In this document: in pieces, positions 33,818 through 42,697 of the stretch
How the letters are laid out: the number at the start of each line of letters is the position of its first letter
How positions within the stretch are numbered: the first letter of the stretch is position 1
Virus record (IMG/VR): IMGVR_UViG_3300020183_000023
Coordinates: 42,654 to 106,653 of that record
Reading direction: 5' to 3' (one strand)
Origin: a virus
Length of the DNA stretch: 64,000 nt
The notes under the pieces: model-generated
What the model was told of the DNA's origin: nothing
Seen by the model: only the letters and a program-made list of their open reading frames with translations
The model's database searches: none
Translations under genes and position numbers: made by a program

Positions 33818-34170
33818 CAGTAATTGATTTTAAAGAATATTTGAAAAATAAAAAATCAATTGCGCATGCACCAGTTGCAAAAAATTCAGAAATTTTTCGT
33901 TCTGCCCTCTGTATGGAGCTAGAAGCTTTGCTCCGTCAGGGGGGGTTCCCTGCTGTCAAAGTTATGTATCATAAAACAATGTACGTCTTTGTGTTAAACA
34001 CAAATTTATGGATGTTTTTTAAAATTAAATTAATGAAATGGTTAAAAATCTTCTCATGGGAAGATTCTATGTTTGCTGCGATCAAAAAAATTGATACTGA
34101 TGCTGAACATCTAAAAATGTTTCGTACATGGCCAAAAGCAAAAACTATTGATCAAATCCTAAATTCTTAG
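33814..34170 (+). CDS. Hypothetical protein
   Basis: A 118-residue protein starting at the ATG at 33814 (GGAG upstream, ATGA overlap with the previous stop). It contains a hydrophobic, aromatic stretch (MYVFVLNTNLWMFFKIKLMKW) that could be buried or membrane-associated. Not recognised. Its stop overlaps the convergent gene by four bases. Confidence 0.5.
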   Translation: MTVIDFKEYLKNKKSIAHAPVAKNSEIFRSALCMELEALLRQGGFPAVKVMYHKTMYVFVLNTNLWMFFKIKLMKWLKIFSWEDSMFAAIKKIDTDAEHLKMFRTWPKAKTIDQILNS

Positions 34171-34733
34171 AGGCGTTTTTTCTTACGCCCTTTTTTCTTT
34201 TTTTCCGTGATAACACTAGAAATTAATGATTCATCTATTTCTTCTTCTGGACTAGAAGGCAATAAACCTTCTGTGACAGAATTAATTGGAAAATATATAT
34301 AATCATCAGATGAATCTTCTGATAAAACCCCACCATATTTTTTATGAATTGCTGTAATTTCTTGAACTGTTTTTTGCTTTTTTAATTTTTCAATACCAGA
34401 ATCATACGCAGCTTTTACTTGTTCTTTTGTAATACCTAATCTTTTTGTTATTTCTGATTCTGAAAAGGACTCGCCTTCATGAATATTCATGAATTTAAAA
34501 AAGCAATAACTTGATTCATCTTCAGAAATAATCCCCCAAACACAACCGCCAGAATTAATATCTTCTGACATCATATGACCAGGATTGTCTTTGTACCATT
34601 GAGCCTTTTGTAATCCTAAATTACAAATATCTTGTGGATAATTTTGTAATTTAAGAGGGCAGCAACGTTTAAAACGAGATCTATTATCGTCTTCAGTGTC
34701 AGTCTGGGATGATAATTTTTTGTTGTGCATCAT
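34167..34733 (-). CDS. HTH protein with sigma region-4-like segment
   Basis: A 188-residue protein. The N-terminal half has several Cys residues in a spacing that could bind a metal (CCP...C...CVWGI...YCFFK). The middle reads SFSESEITKRLGITKEQVKAA, a helix-turn-helix close to sigma-factor region 4. The tail is acidic and then Lys/Arg-rich (EKKKKGRKKKRL). It may be a transcription or packaging regulator. It is the last gene of the minus-strand portal block. Confidence 0.5.
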   Translation of the reverse strand: MMHNKKLSSQTDTEDDNRSRFKRCCPLKLQNYPQDICNLGLQKAQWYKDNPGHMMSEDINSGGCVWGIISEDESSYCFFKFMNIHEGESFSESEITKRLGITKEQVKAAYDSGIEKLKKQKTVQEITAIHKKYGGVLSEDSSDDYIYFPINSVTEGLLPSSPEEEIDESLISSVITEKKKKGRKKKRL

Positions 34734-34953
34734 CCGCAGTCCCCATTTGGTTTTCTTGCTGAGAAAGACTGGCGTTAAATGCTGCCATCCATTCTTTATC
34801 TTTAGATAAAAGATAAGCTACAGCCTTTTCTACTTCTTCTAAACGCCCGAAAAGTTGATATGAATTTGCAATAAACTGATTCAAAGTTTCCTCAAATTTT
34901 GAGGAAAGCTGTTCTTGATTGTCTTGAGACAATTGTTCTTGTGATTCATTCAT
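34699..34953 (-). CDS. Hypothetical coiled-coil protein
   Basis: An 84-residue Gln/Glu-rich helical protein. The ATG at 34953 is chosen because AAGGAG is nine bases upstream, whereas it touches the ATG at 34962 directly. It overlaps both neighbouring genes, suggesting coupled translation in the portal block. Confidence 0.5.
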   Translation of the reverse strand: MNESQEQLSQDNQEQLSSKFEETLNQFIANSYQLFGRLEEVEKAVAYLLSKDKEWMAAFNASLSQQENQMGTADDAQQKIIIPD

Positions 34954-35398
34954 TTTTTTCATCTCCTTCAGTAATTTCTGAATCCATTTTATTTAAATAG
35001 TCTTCGATGTCCATACCAGCATATGTTGTAAGGAAAATTTGAGCAATAATATCTTGTTTCATATTTTCAAATGCTTCAAAATTAATATCTTGTAAAGAAC
35101 CAATAAAAGAAACTTGAGAAACTAAAGATTGCGTAATAGCTTTTACTGCCAAAACTCCAAATTTTTTATCATTTTCAGATTTATCACAATATTTTAAAAC
35201 TACTTCATCAATTTCTTTCATCATGTCCGACAACCAGACAATCCACTGAGCGGCTTCTGCCTCGTTTATACCTAATTTTTCAATATTATCAGATAATTGC
35301 TTGTCGGTTTTAATTATTTGTTTTGCTAAACTGAGATCATAGCTAGACTCTTCTTTTTTAGATTTGTCTTTTGATTTAAATTCAAAAATATTAGACAT
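34946..35398 (-). CDS. Hypothetical protein downstream of portal
   Basis: A 150-residue acidic helical protein, not recognised. It follows the portal gene after 51 bases and precedes the coiled-coil gene with overlap. It may be a head-assembly accessory by context. Confidence 0.5.
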   Translation of the reverse strand: MSNIFEFKSKDKSKKEESSYDLSLAKQIIKTDKQLSDNIEKLGINEAEAAQWIVWLSDMMKEIDEVVLKYCDKSENDKKFGVLAVKAITQSLVSQVSFIGSLQDINFEAFENMKQDIIAQIFLTTYAGMDIEDYLNKMDSEITEGDEKNE

Positions 35399-35449
35399 GA
35401 TTATTCCTCTTTTATACGTTTTTAAATATAAAAGAGGAATAATGCAAGG

Positions 35450-37471
35450 TTATTCAGATTTTGAAGATTCGTTTAGAAGTTCTTTAATAGATTTTCCAGA
35501 TTTATTTTTAGCATTTAATGCAGTTTTATGCTTTTCATCTGCGTGCTTCATTTTTTGTTCATGTTGCTCTTTTTTCATTTGCATTTCTTGCGCGTGTTTT
35601 TCTTGCATTTGTTTTAATTGTTCTTCGCTCATATTTTGTTCATTTTCAGCCTGAGCTTGCTGTTGTTCTTGCCCATCTTGTTGTTGCTGTTCGCCTTGTT
35701 GTGCTTGTTGTTGCTGTGCTTGCATTTGTTGTTCAGCTTGTTGCATTTGCATTTCAAGCTGTTCGGTTTGCATCTTCATTTGCTCTGCCTGCATTTCTGG
35801 AATTTTACCGCGTTGTTTTTGGTAAGCATCGTTTAGTGCTGGATCAATGAAAAAATCTAATGCTGGATCTTTTAGAGCTTTTTTATCATGAAAAAAATGA
35901 TATCTTAGTTCTGACATTTTCATGTATTTAGCAACTGATGCATGGAATAGTGGAGAAGTAGGGACGTCTCCGCCGAATGGAAAGATATCTAAGCGTTCGC
36001 TATCGGACCATATTTTACCAAACGTACCAGATGTTTGTAATTCTTCTTTGTAAATAGCTAAATCTGCTTCTTTTGTGTTTTGGCCAAGACCAATAGGCTC
36101 TAATTTTAAAATATCTTTTGCTTGTTCAAAAGAATCACCAACTAAATCATTAAGCAGGTCAAATAGCGCTTCCATTAATTGACGAAGACCGCGTTCTTCT
36201 CCTTGAACAATCTGTTCTTGTTTTCCTGTATCGCCCATTGTTGGTTTTGCAGAATCTAACGCACCAAATCCAATTTCTTGTGGCGAAATCTGAAATGCGC
36301 CACAAACAATCATTAAAACACGTTGATATAAATTATTAAACTCTAAATCTTTTGCTGTAATGTTTAATGGCACAAATTCAACATCAATAGGGCCAGCAAC
36401 AATTGGAATTGTTGCTGAATTATCATTTCTGGCGACATAATTACTAAAAAGTTTCCTAAAAGCTTCTGCTTGCTCTGGACTTACAACACCAGGCTCTTGT
36501 GTTTTTAGATTAATAATGCCTTTTGTCGCTAACCCCTTAGTAAAAGAGTTTTGCAAATATTGTTGGGCATAAAAATGCATTGAAACTGCATAAAACGCCT
36601 TTTCAATCGGCGCCATTGGATAACCATCTAAATTTTCATGAGCTTGTTTTTGCAAATACGTAACAATTAGATCATTTTCTGTAAAAAATGCGACATTTTT
36701 TCCGTCAATTCTTTGCACATATGCAATTGGCCTGCGGCCTTCTTCAATATTTCTATAATCTTTTAGATCCGCTTGTGACTGATCTGATATATCTTTATCA
36801 TTAACCGATAAAGTTACTTCTGCTTGATCTAAAACGCGATAAATACTTTCAACTGGAACTGGTCTAAATAAAACCGGAACACCTTCTTTGCTTCTAATGA
36901 TTTGTGTAGCGCAGCGCCCATATACTAATAAATTTCTTGATTGAGCACCTAAAAAATCTGCAAGATTACAATATTTAAATGTTGTATCAGAACCTTGAAA
37001 TACGTGGTCTAGGATTTTTTTATTAGTTGTTCCACAATTTAAAACAAATTTAACAATCAAATTAGAAAGCTCTGTTCTAAATTTGACTTCTTCTAATTTT
37101 TCTTCTTCGGAAATAGAAGAATCCATTTGCGCTGGAATAACTTCTCGAAGAACAAATCCACGGTCATATTTATTTGCAGATTTACGACCAAACGCCATCG
37201 ATTGATTAGCGCGAGTGTCAATAATTAAAGAAATAATTGAGTCATAATATGCAAGTTCACGCAATTCTCTATCGGACATCCGCCCTTTTTTCTCAAAAAG
37301 GCTGTTTGAGCTGGCATTTCTAGATTCAAGGCTAAAAACAGCCTTGCTTTGTTCAATTTTATCTTTAATCAAATCGTTACTTTCTAACGGTTTGACAGAT
37401 TTGTTCAAATCTTCAACAGAAAATGAGACTTGCCCTTGTCTACTTTTTTTTAAAAAATCAAAAAGCCCCAT
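35450..37471 (-). CDS. Portal protein
   Basis: A 673-residue protein with portal features: an N-terminal DRELRELAYYDSIISLIIDTR helix region, the NLLVYGRCATQIIR wing segment and a PVPVESIYRV strand, then a long helical stem region. The C-terminal 110 residues are a low-complexity Gln/Met/Glu coiled coil ending in a Lys-rich segment, seen in some large-phage portals. The portal forms the dodecameric DNA gate at the capsid vertex. The position, two genes after the large terminase, supports the call. Confidence 0.75.
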   Translation of the reverse strand: MGLFDFLKKSRQGQVSFSVEDLNKSVKPLESNDLIKDKIEQSKAVFSLESRNASSNSLFEKKGRMSDRELRELAYYDSIISLIIDTRANQSMAFGRKSANKYDRGFVLREVIPAQMDSSISEEEKLEEVKFRTELSNLIVKFVLNCGTTNKKILDHVFQGSDTTFKYCNLADFLGAQSRNLLVYGRCATQIIRSKEGVPVLFRPVPVESIYRVLDQAEVTLSVNDKDISDQSQADLKDYRNIEEGRRPIAYVQRIDGKNVAFFTENDLIVTYLQKQAHENLDGYPMAPIEKAFYAVSMHFYAQQYLQNSFTKGLATKGIINLKTQEPGVVSPEQAEAFRKLFSNYVARNDNSATIPIVAGPIDVEFVPLNITAKDLEFNNLYQRVLMIVCGAFQISPQEIGFGALDSAKPTMGDTGKQEQIVQGEERGLRQLMEALFDLLNDLVGDSFEQAKDILKLEPIGLGQNTKEADLAIYKEELQTSGTFGKIWSDSERLDIFPFGGDVPTSPLFHASVAKYMKMSELRYHFFHDKKALKDPALDFFIDPALNDAYQKQRGKIPEMQAEQMKMQTEQLEMQMQQAEQQMQAQQQQAQQGEQQQQDGQEQQQAQAENEQNMSEEQLKQMQEKHAQEMQMKKEQHEQKMKHADEKHKTALNAKNKSGKSIKELLNESSKSE

Positions 37472-37481
37472 TGTTCACCTA

Positions 37482-38468
37482 TTATTCTAATGTGCAGCTT
37501 TGAACAGAAACGGTGGCTGGTTCTGAATTTTTATTTGTTGCAGAAATATTAACTAAGTTAGTAGTTGTTGCAAACAATGCTGAACCAGCGTTTCCATTAA
37601 TAACGGGAAATTCATTATTTGAGCCATCAAAAGATAAATAAATTGTGCTATCAGATTCGATAGTGACAAAATTAATTAATCTGGAATAAAATAAAAACGG
37701 AGTATTAATACCAGCTAAAACGGTCTCGGGAATAATTTGTGGATTATAAAAAATAACATCCCTATCTGTCACATCCATCACTTGAAAATCTTTGCATTTA
37801 TTTTCTGAATTAAATGCAGAAGATTGAGCAACTCTCAATTTATCGCCAATTTGTACACCATCGGCAGAAAAAAACCTAATCACAGAATCAAACAATGATC
37901 CTAAAACAATTCCATTTTCATCGCCAATCATTCCATTATCACGAACAATAACAGAATTTGAAGTCTTAGAAAGAACAACATACCCTCTTCCGATTGAAGA
38001 AGGATTAAGAGGCGAAGAAAGGCCGGAATCGGACTCTTGTAGATACATAATATCGCCTGGTAATACTGCGCTTAAATTAACTCCACCGCCATTCAGAGTG
38101 ATTTGTGAAGCAGATGGGCTCATTCTAGAGGCGGAGTATGTTGTAAGCGCAGAATGAGCAATAGAACGATTGATTCTAAAATTTGGTGAAGACCCAACTC
38201 CAGTCCAACGTAATCTCACAAGATCTGTACCCGATTTAGGCAAAGAAATAGAAAATTCGGAGGCGGCTAAAGATGAACTAATTGTTCGCGCTGTTGATTG
38301 CAATAAAACTGTTTCGCCAGGTAAAACGCTGATAGTTTCACTTATTGGATTAGTGACAGAAAGACCAGTGACTGATGAAAGAAAATCAAAATTTCTTTGC
38401 TTAGGACTTTGCGATGGATTTACATCACTGTAACATAGTCTTGATATATAAAAATTCAAAAGAGCCAT
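37482..38468 (-). CDS. Putative virion protein between TerL and portal
   Basis: A 328-residue beta-rich protein with Ser/Asn/Gly-rich loops and no enzyme motif. It lies directly between the terminase and portal genes with gaps of about ten bases on each side. A head, neck or decoration protein is likely from context; the family is not recognised. Confidence 0.55.
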   Translation of the reverse strand: MALLNFYISRLCYSDVNPSQSPKQRNFDFLSSVTGLSVTNPISETISVLPGETVLLQSTARTISSSLAASEFSISLPKSGTDLVRLRWTGVGSSPNFRINRSIAHSALTTYSASRMSPSASQITLNGGGVNLSAVLPGDIMYLQESDSGLSSPLNPSSIGRGYVVLSKTSNSVIVRDNGMIGDENGIVLGSLFDSVIRFFSADGVQIGDKLRVAQSSAFNSENKCKDFQVMDVTDRDVIFYNPQIIPETVLAGINTPFLFYSRLINFVTIESDSTIYLSFDGSNNEFPVINGNAGSALFATTTNLVNISATNKNSEPATVSVQSCTLE

Positions 38469-38476
38469 AATTGCCC

Positions 38477-40396
38477 CTAAAATAAAATAGTCGCGCTACC
38501 CGATTTTAACATTTTTTCTGAGTCTTCTTCGTTCTTTTTCTTAATATCTAAGTTATATTCATTTGCATAATGAACCCGTAATGCTTCTTGCATCCCTTCT
38601 ACTGTAGTAAAATTTAGCTTTTTTGTAAAATCAAAAGCATCATTTTGATTTGCTTGTATAACACTGGCGTTTGCAGTAATAAAGGGATCTATTGCGTATC
38701 TGAGCGCGTCTGGACCATGAGTAAAATCATCATCTGCAAATTTAGAATAATCATATCCCATCAATCCTCTTGCATATGTCCAATTTTCCATACATTTTAT
38801 TAAAAATGTATTTTTCATATCGTCTAAAATCATAAAATTAGCTTGTTGTCGCATAGCATTCCATAATTTTGAACGAATCCATGCAACACCAGTGTCAATT
38901 GTTAATGGTTTTTCGCCTCTGGCTGGCATATTCATGCTGCCAGCAACAGATGTTGATGATTTATCGGCAGTGTCTGGACATAATAAATCAAAACCGTATT
39001 TTAAATATATGTTTTCTTTTATAAAGGAAAGCCAGTCTGGATTGGCATATCCTGTTGAATTTTCTGTGTGTAAAACTATTAATTTATCATCAGATTTTTT
39101 ATATGCGACTAAAACAGCAACTGCTGGATCAATGAATCCAAAATCTACTCCACAATGCAATCGCCATCCGTTTTGTCGTAATTCTTTAATCAATAATTCT
39201 TTTGTTGGTTCAAATAAATTTCCGTATTTGTCTGTTGGAAATACATTAAATGCAAAATTCCATACGTCAGAAATAGGTTTTACATGAACGCTTCTATTAA
39301 ATTTATTAAAAACAACACCAGATGACTCTGGCCTTAAGTTCAAGATCTGTGCATTTATTTTATCTGGGTCACTCGCATTTAATAAAGTGTTTTTAACAAA
39401 CCCTATATCACGTAACATTTTTGATTTTGATTGTTGTTTAATTGATTTTGTGCGACAGATTGAAAAAACTGGACAAGTTTTGCAACCCTCATACGCTAAA
39501 ATGCCAGAATATGCCATTTTATATTCGGCATTCAATGCTTGATATGCCGGATTTCCAATAACGTCCAGATTTTCAGAATGAACAAATAACATATCTCTAG
39601 GATGTTCTGGTTTATGTCTTTCTGGAGGACATGGTTGCATCCAATCAACAATTGACCATTTATGCAAACGAATGCCCGAGTTAGGTAAATCAGATTCATC
39701 TATTTTTTGTTGAATTGGCCCAGATCCAGATTTTCTGGAAGATAAATAAATAAAAATTGGCGGTTTTCCTGATCTATCTGGGTCGGCAATAAACGTTGCC
39801 TCAGATAAAATGTCTTTATCGATTAAGTCAAGCTCATCAAAAATCAAACAACTTGCGCGTTGGGCGTTTGCAGACTTTTTAGTAGAAACAACAACTTGTA
39901 ATTTACAATAGCCAACTGGTCGAGATGGCGCGGATGGCAACCTATTAAGTTCTTTTATTCGTTTACTGTCTGTTTTAGCAAATGAAGATATAATTGGCAG
40001 AGCTAAGTATTTATCTAAATATCTAATCGCAGCTAACGATTGATCTAGAATAGCTGCCATATGTACAATATCGCGGGCAAAATGCACCATTAACAAAAAT
40101 TCAATAATAGATGCTGCTAATGTTTTTGCAGAGTTTCGGCTTGCTGCTACAACAAATGTAGTCCTGTTTGGATCGCCGTCTTTTGCTGCGGAATAAACAT
40201 CCCAAATAAAATCTATTGGATTGGAATTACTATTTTCATCTACCGTGCAATCCGGTAAATCAATATCTAGAAAAGTCTTAATCCATTGTTTAAGTTGTGG
40301 TTTTGTGTCACAAACTGCAAAAAATTGTTCTTCATACAGCTCATTAAGAGCTGCATTTAATTGATTTTGATTTGTTATCTCTGTTTTTTTAACCAT
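38477..40396 (-). CDS. terL: Terminase large subunit
   Basis: A 639-residue DNA-packaging motor. The ATPase has Walker A SRNSAKT (about 86-92) and Walker B CLIFDELD (183-190). The C-terminal RNase H-like nuclease has CGVDFGFIDPA (first catalytic Asp near 418) and a later DDFTHGPDALRYAI segment with the last acidic residue. Between them is a C-x-x-C-x5-C-type cluster (about 305-314), a possible metal site. It pumps and cuts DNA at the portal. It is preceded in the same operon by the dioxygenase, AGPT-like and HTH genes. Confidence 0.92.
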   Translation of the reverse strand: MVKKTEITNQNQLNAALNELYEEQFFAVCDTKPQLKQWIKTFLDIDLPDCTVDENSNSNPIDFIWDVYSAAKDGDPNRTTFVVAASRNSAKTLAASIIEFLLMVHFARDIVHMAAILDQSLAAIRYLDKYLALPIISSFAKTDSKRIKELNRLPSAPSRPVGYCKLQVVVSTKKSANAQRASCLIFDELDLIDKDILSEATFIADPDRSGKPPIFIYLSSRKSGSGPIQQKIDESDLPNSGIRLHKWSIVDWMQPCPPERHKPEHPRDMLFVHSENLDVIGNPAYQALNAEYKMAYSGILAYEGCKTCPVFSICRTKSIKQQSKSKMLRDIGFVKNTLLNASDPDKINAQILNLRPESSGVVFNKFNRSVHVKPISDVWNFAFNVFPTDKYGNLFEPTKELLIKELRQNGWRLHCGVDFGFIDPAVAVLVAYKKSDDKLIVLHTENSTGYANPDWLSFIKENIYLKYGFDLLCPDTADKSSTSVAGSMNMPARGEKPLTIDTGVAWIRSKLWNAMRQQANFMILDDMKNTFLIKCMENWTYARGLMGYDYSKFADDDFTHGPDALRYAIDPFITANASVIQANQNDAFDFTKKLNFTTVEGMQEALRVHYANEYNLDIKKKNEEDSEKMLKSGSATILF

Positions 40397-40398
40397 AA

Positions 40399-41052
40399 TT
40401 AATCTTTAAATGGGTGAAACCATGTAACAATACAAAATTTATTACCATTAATAACTTTGTGTGCGATATGTTCATATGCATAGTTTGATGGAAATAATAA
40501 TATTGAATTTTTTTTTGGTTTAATTTTTAAATCAAACTTTGTGAATTCTAATTCACCGCCTTGGTAATCATCATTTAAATACATTATACAAGAAACTTCT
40601 CTAGATTGTGTTAATCCACCGGCATCTGTATGCTTATGGTATACACCGTTCTCTTTATATCTCAAAACATGGTAGCCTTCATCATTTTTGATGAAAATAT
40701 CGTGATCATTTGAATAATCTAAAATACTTTTTTTAAAAAATAAAAAGATTAATTTGTCAAATTCTGACATAAAATCATTATTTTTTAAATGACTAGAAAC
40801 AAAAAAGGTATCACAAATTCTTAATCCGTTATTATACTGATTTTTTTGTATTGTAGCTGGCTGCCACATTTCTTCTGAAATTTTTGATATAAAATCAAAA
40901 AAAATACAATTAAATTCATCTGGAAATATATATTGTGTGATGCATGGTCCAATAATATTTTTTTCAAATTCAAATTCCGTAATATTTTCTATTCCTGCCT
41001 TTTCCTTCAAGGAGGCTGCAGTATTTTCTAAATTCACAAGCAATTCCTTCAA
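40399..41052 (-). CDS. 2-oxoglutarate/Fe(II) dioxygenase
   Basis: A 217-residue oxygenase with the double-stranded beta-helix signature. HKHTDAG supplies the His and Asp ligands (H141, D143), CIMYLNDDYQGGELEF is the typical strand after it, and LFPSNYAYEH supplies the distal His (H195) with the 2OG-binding basic residue in GNKFCIVTW. The domain resembles prolyl-4-hydroxylase-like enzymes (P4Hc). Phage enzymes of this type hydroxylate proteins or, in other subfamilies, bases. It overlaps the AGPT-like gene by 83 bases and ends three bases before terL. The substrate is unknown; the context suggests DNA modification or a virion protein. Confidence 0.8.
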   Translation of the reverse strand: MKELLVNLENTAASLKEKAGIENITEFEFEKNIIGPCITQYIFPDEFNCIFFDFISKISEEMWQPATIQKNQYNNGLRICDTFFVSSHLKNNDFMSEFDKLIFLFFKKSILDYSNDHDIFIKNDEGYHVLRYKENGVYHKHTDAGGLTQSREVSCIMYLNDDYQGGELEFTKFDLKIKPKKNSILLFPSNYAYEHIAHKVINGNKFCIVTWFHPFKD

Positions 41053-41893
41053 TATTACAGGTAGTTAATAAAATATTTTTACCGTTCATTTGTAAGTAAG
41101 GGAAAGATTCTGTTGGTTGGTGTTTCATCAAAGTATAGGCGACGTCTTCAGGCTTTGCTTTTTTGTTTAAAATTTTACAAGTTGGCGCTGCTCCTCGCCC
41201 CATTTCTAAATACTTGAATTCATCAATATATTCTGGAAATTGATATCCAAAATCCATCATAATCTCGGTCATATGGAATGGATTTTTAAATTTTAAAATT
41301 GGATGAATGCTATTAGTTAAGTATTGAATACTATGTTTTTTATCAGACATCAGCAATTGATAAATTGGTTCAACTAATTCTGGCAGTTTTTCATATAAAA
41401 ATGCTTCTCGATTTTCTGCGCCAATAATAGAAAGACCTGCTTGCGGGAAAAGATATGCAGTATTGAATTTTGGCCCTTCTATTTTATTGAATTTTTCACG
41501 TGAAAGTTTGTTTTCTTCTTTATTTAAAGAAATATTACCGGTAATTTCAAGAGTTTTAGGTAAATTAATATACCTAGCAAACATAATATTTAATAAAGTT
41601 AATTTTTTATCGTGAAGACACGATTGAAGCCAGTTGTGTATCCACAGTGTTGTTTTATCTAATTCTCTATAACAGTTTGTAAAATAATTTCTATTCAAAA
41701 TAGGATCTTCTGTCCACGGTCTTGGTTGCCCGTTATCTTTTAAATGAAAAATTTTCATTCGTTCAATTGCAAAATCCCAATATCTCTGTTCAATAATAGA
41801 ATCTATAGCAACTTCATTCCCCTGCATCCAACCAAAATTTTGGTATTCAGAAAAATGAATATAAGAATTTAATGCTTTGATAATAGAACTCAT
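40970..41893 (-). CDS. AGPT-Pplase / 5-hmdU kinase helical-domain-like protein
   Basis: A 307-residue helical protein. An early segment reads YWDFAIERMKIF, then RPWTEDPIL (58-66) and NYFTNCYRELDKTTLWI (69-85). Near the C-terminus comes a GRGAAP segment and CEFRKY. I recognise this as the pattern shared by AGPT pyrophosphorylases and the helical domain of 5-hmdU DNA kinases, both of the phage thymine-hypermodification pathway. No P-loop kinase domain is present, so a transferase or DNA-binding role is more likely than a kinase. It starts four bases inside the preceding gene's stop and overlaps the 2OG dioxygenase. The family call is by eye. Confidence 0.58.
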   Translation of the reverse strand: MSSIIKALNSYIHFSEYQNFGWMQGNEVAIDSIIEQRYWDFAIERMKIFHLKDNGQPRPWTEDPILNRNYFTNCYRELDKTTLWIHNWLQSCLHDKKLTLLNIMFARYINLPKTLEITGNISLNKEENKLSREKFNKIEGPKFNTAYLFPQAGLSIIGAENREAFLYEKLPELVEPIYQLLMSDKKHSIQYLTNSIHPILKFKNPFHMTEIMMDFGYQFPEYIDEFKYLEMGRGAAPTCKILNKKAKPEDVAYTLMKHQPTESFPYLQMNGKNILLTTCNIEGIACEFRKYCSLLEGKGRNRKYYGI

Positions 41894-42597
41894 CTCGTTT
41901 TAACCTTTTCTAACAATTCTAAAAGTTCTAATCTGTCGTGTTCTGATTTTTCTTCAATTAACGTCGGCTCTATTACGCTGGATTCAATAGTTTCAACCCT
42001 ATTTTTAGCCGCATTATTTAGGTTTGCAACGTTAACATTAACAACTGTACCACTTGCTGACTTGCCTTCGGCTTCTTTAGTTTGAAGAGATTGAAGCATA
42101 TCTAATAAAGTCATAAAATCACGATAATTTTTCGGAATTAATGGACAATTTTTAGCTTGAGTTGGATCTTTTATAACTTCTGCTAATTGTTGTTTATATA
42201 AAGCGGCAGTTGCTACAATTGCGTCTGTAACTAAATCAATAGCGGCTGCATCTGCGCGAGTGACTTTTTCACCTGCACGAACAGAGGTAACAAGTTTTTT
42301 TCGTTCATGCCATTTATAATAAATGCCTGTGTATAACAAAATTCCCAATGGAATATTAAGTTTATTGGCAATTTCTTCCCAGCTAGCTCCCATGTAATAA
42401 AAATAAAACGCCGACTGCTCTACTTGTGACGGCAACCTGCTTCCAATTTTAACGGCCGTAGTTTTTGCTAGTTGAAATTCTTCCGCAGTCATATCAATTG
42501 GCTGATCACCAAAACAATCTAAAGGCTCTTCACGTTTTATAAACGAAGATTCTGAATAATTTGGAGTAATATTGCTGTTTTTATTATTCTTTTTCAT
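41890..42597 (-). CDS. HTH protein, possible terminase small subunit
   Basis: A 235-residue protein with a helix-turn-helix at about 65-90 (YFYYMGASWEEIANKLNIP), followed by a basic segment, a helical domain and an acidic tail. Small terminase subunits have this plan: N-terminal HTH for DNA recognition, then an oligomerisation helix. It is the first gene of the operon that ends with the large terminase and portal. Two presumed modification genes lie between the two terminase candidates, so the pairing is less certain. Confidence 0.5.
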   Translation of the reverse strand: MKKNNKNSNITPNYSESSFIKREEPLDCFGDQPIDMTAEEFQLAKTTAVKIGSRLPSQVEQSAFYFYYMGASWEEIANKLNIPLGILLYTGIYYKWHERKKLVTSVRAGEKVTRADAAAIDLVTDAIVATAALYKQQLAEVIKDPTQAKNCPLIPKNYRDFMTLLDMLQSLQTKEAEGKSASGTVVNVNVANLNNAAKNRVETIESSVIEPTLIEEKSEHDRLELLELLEKVKTR

Positions 42598-42627
42598 ACA
42601 AACCGCCTTTTTTACATATATATTATT

Positions 42628-42669
42628 TTTTCATAAAAATAAACAGCCTAAGATATTATTCTTAGGCTG
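42628..42669 (-). terminator. Rho-independent terminator after sheath gene
   Basis: CAGCCTAAGA (42644-42653) pairs with TCTTAGGCTG (42660-42669). On the minus strand it is followed by TTTATTTTTAT. It lies just downstream of the tail-sheath stop, in front of the terminase operon. Confidence 0.85.
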
Positions 42670-42697
42670 CAATATTTTTAGTTTTTACTAGAGTAAA

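Noticed and set aside
35518-35850. Plus-strand frame of 110 codons opposite the portal C-terminus
   Set aside because: Hydrophobic antisense product of the Gln/Met-rich portal tail; could look like a membrane protein but is only the complement of low-complexity coding DNA.
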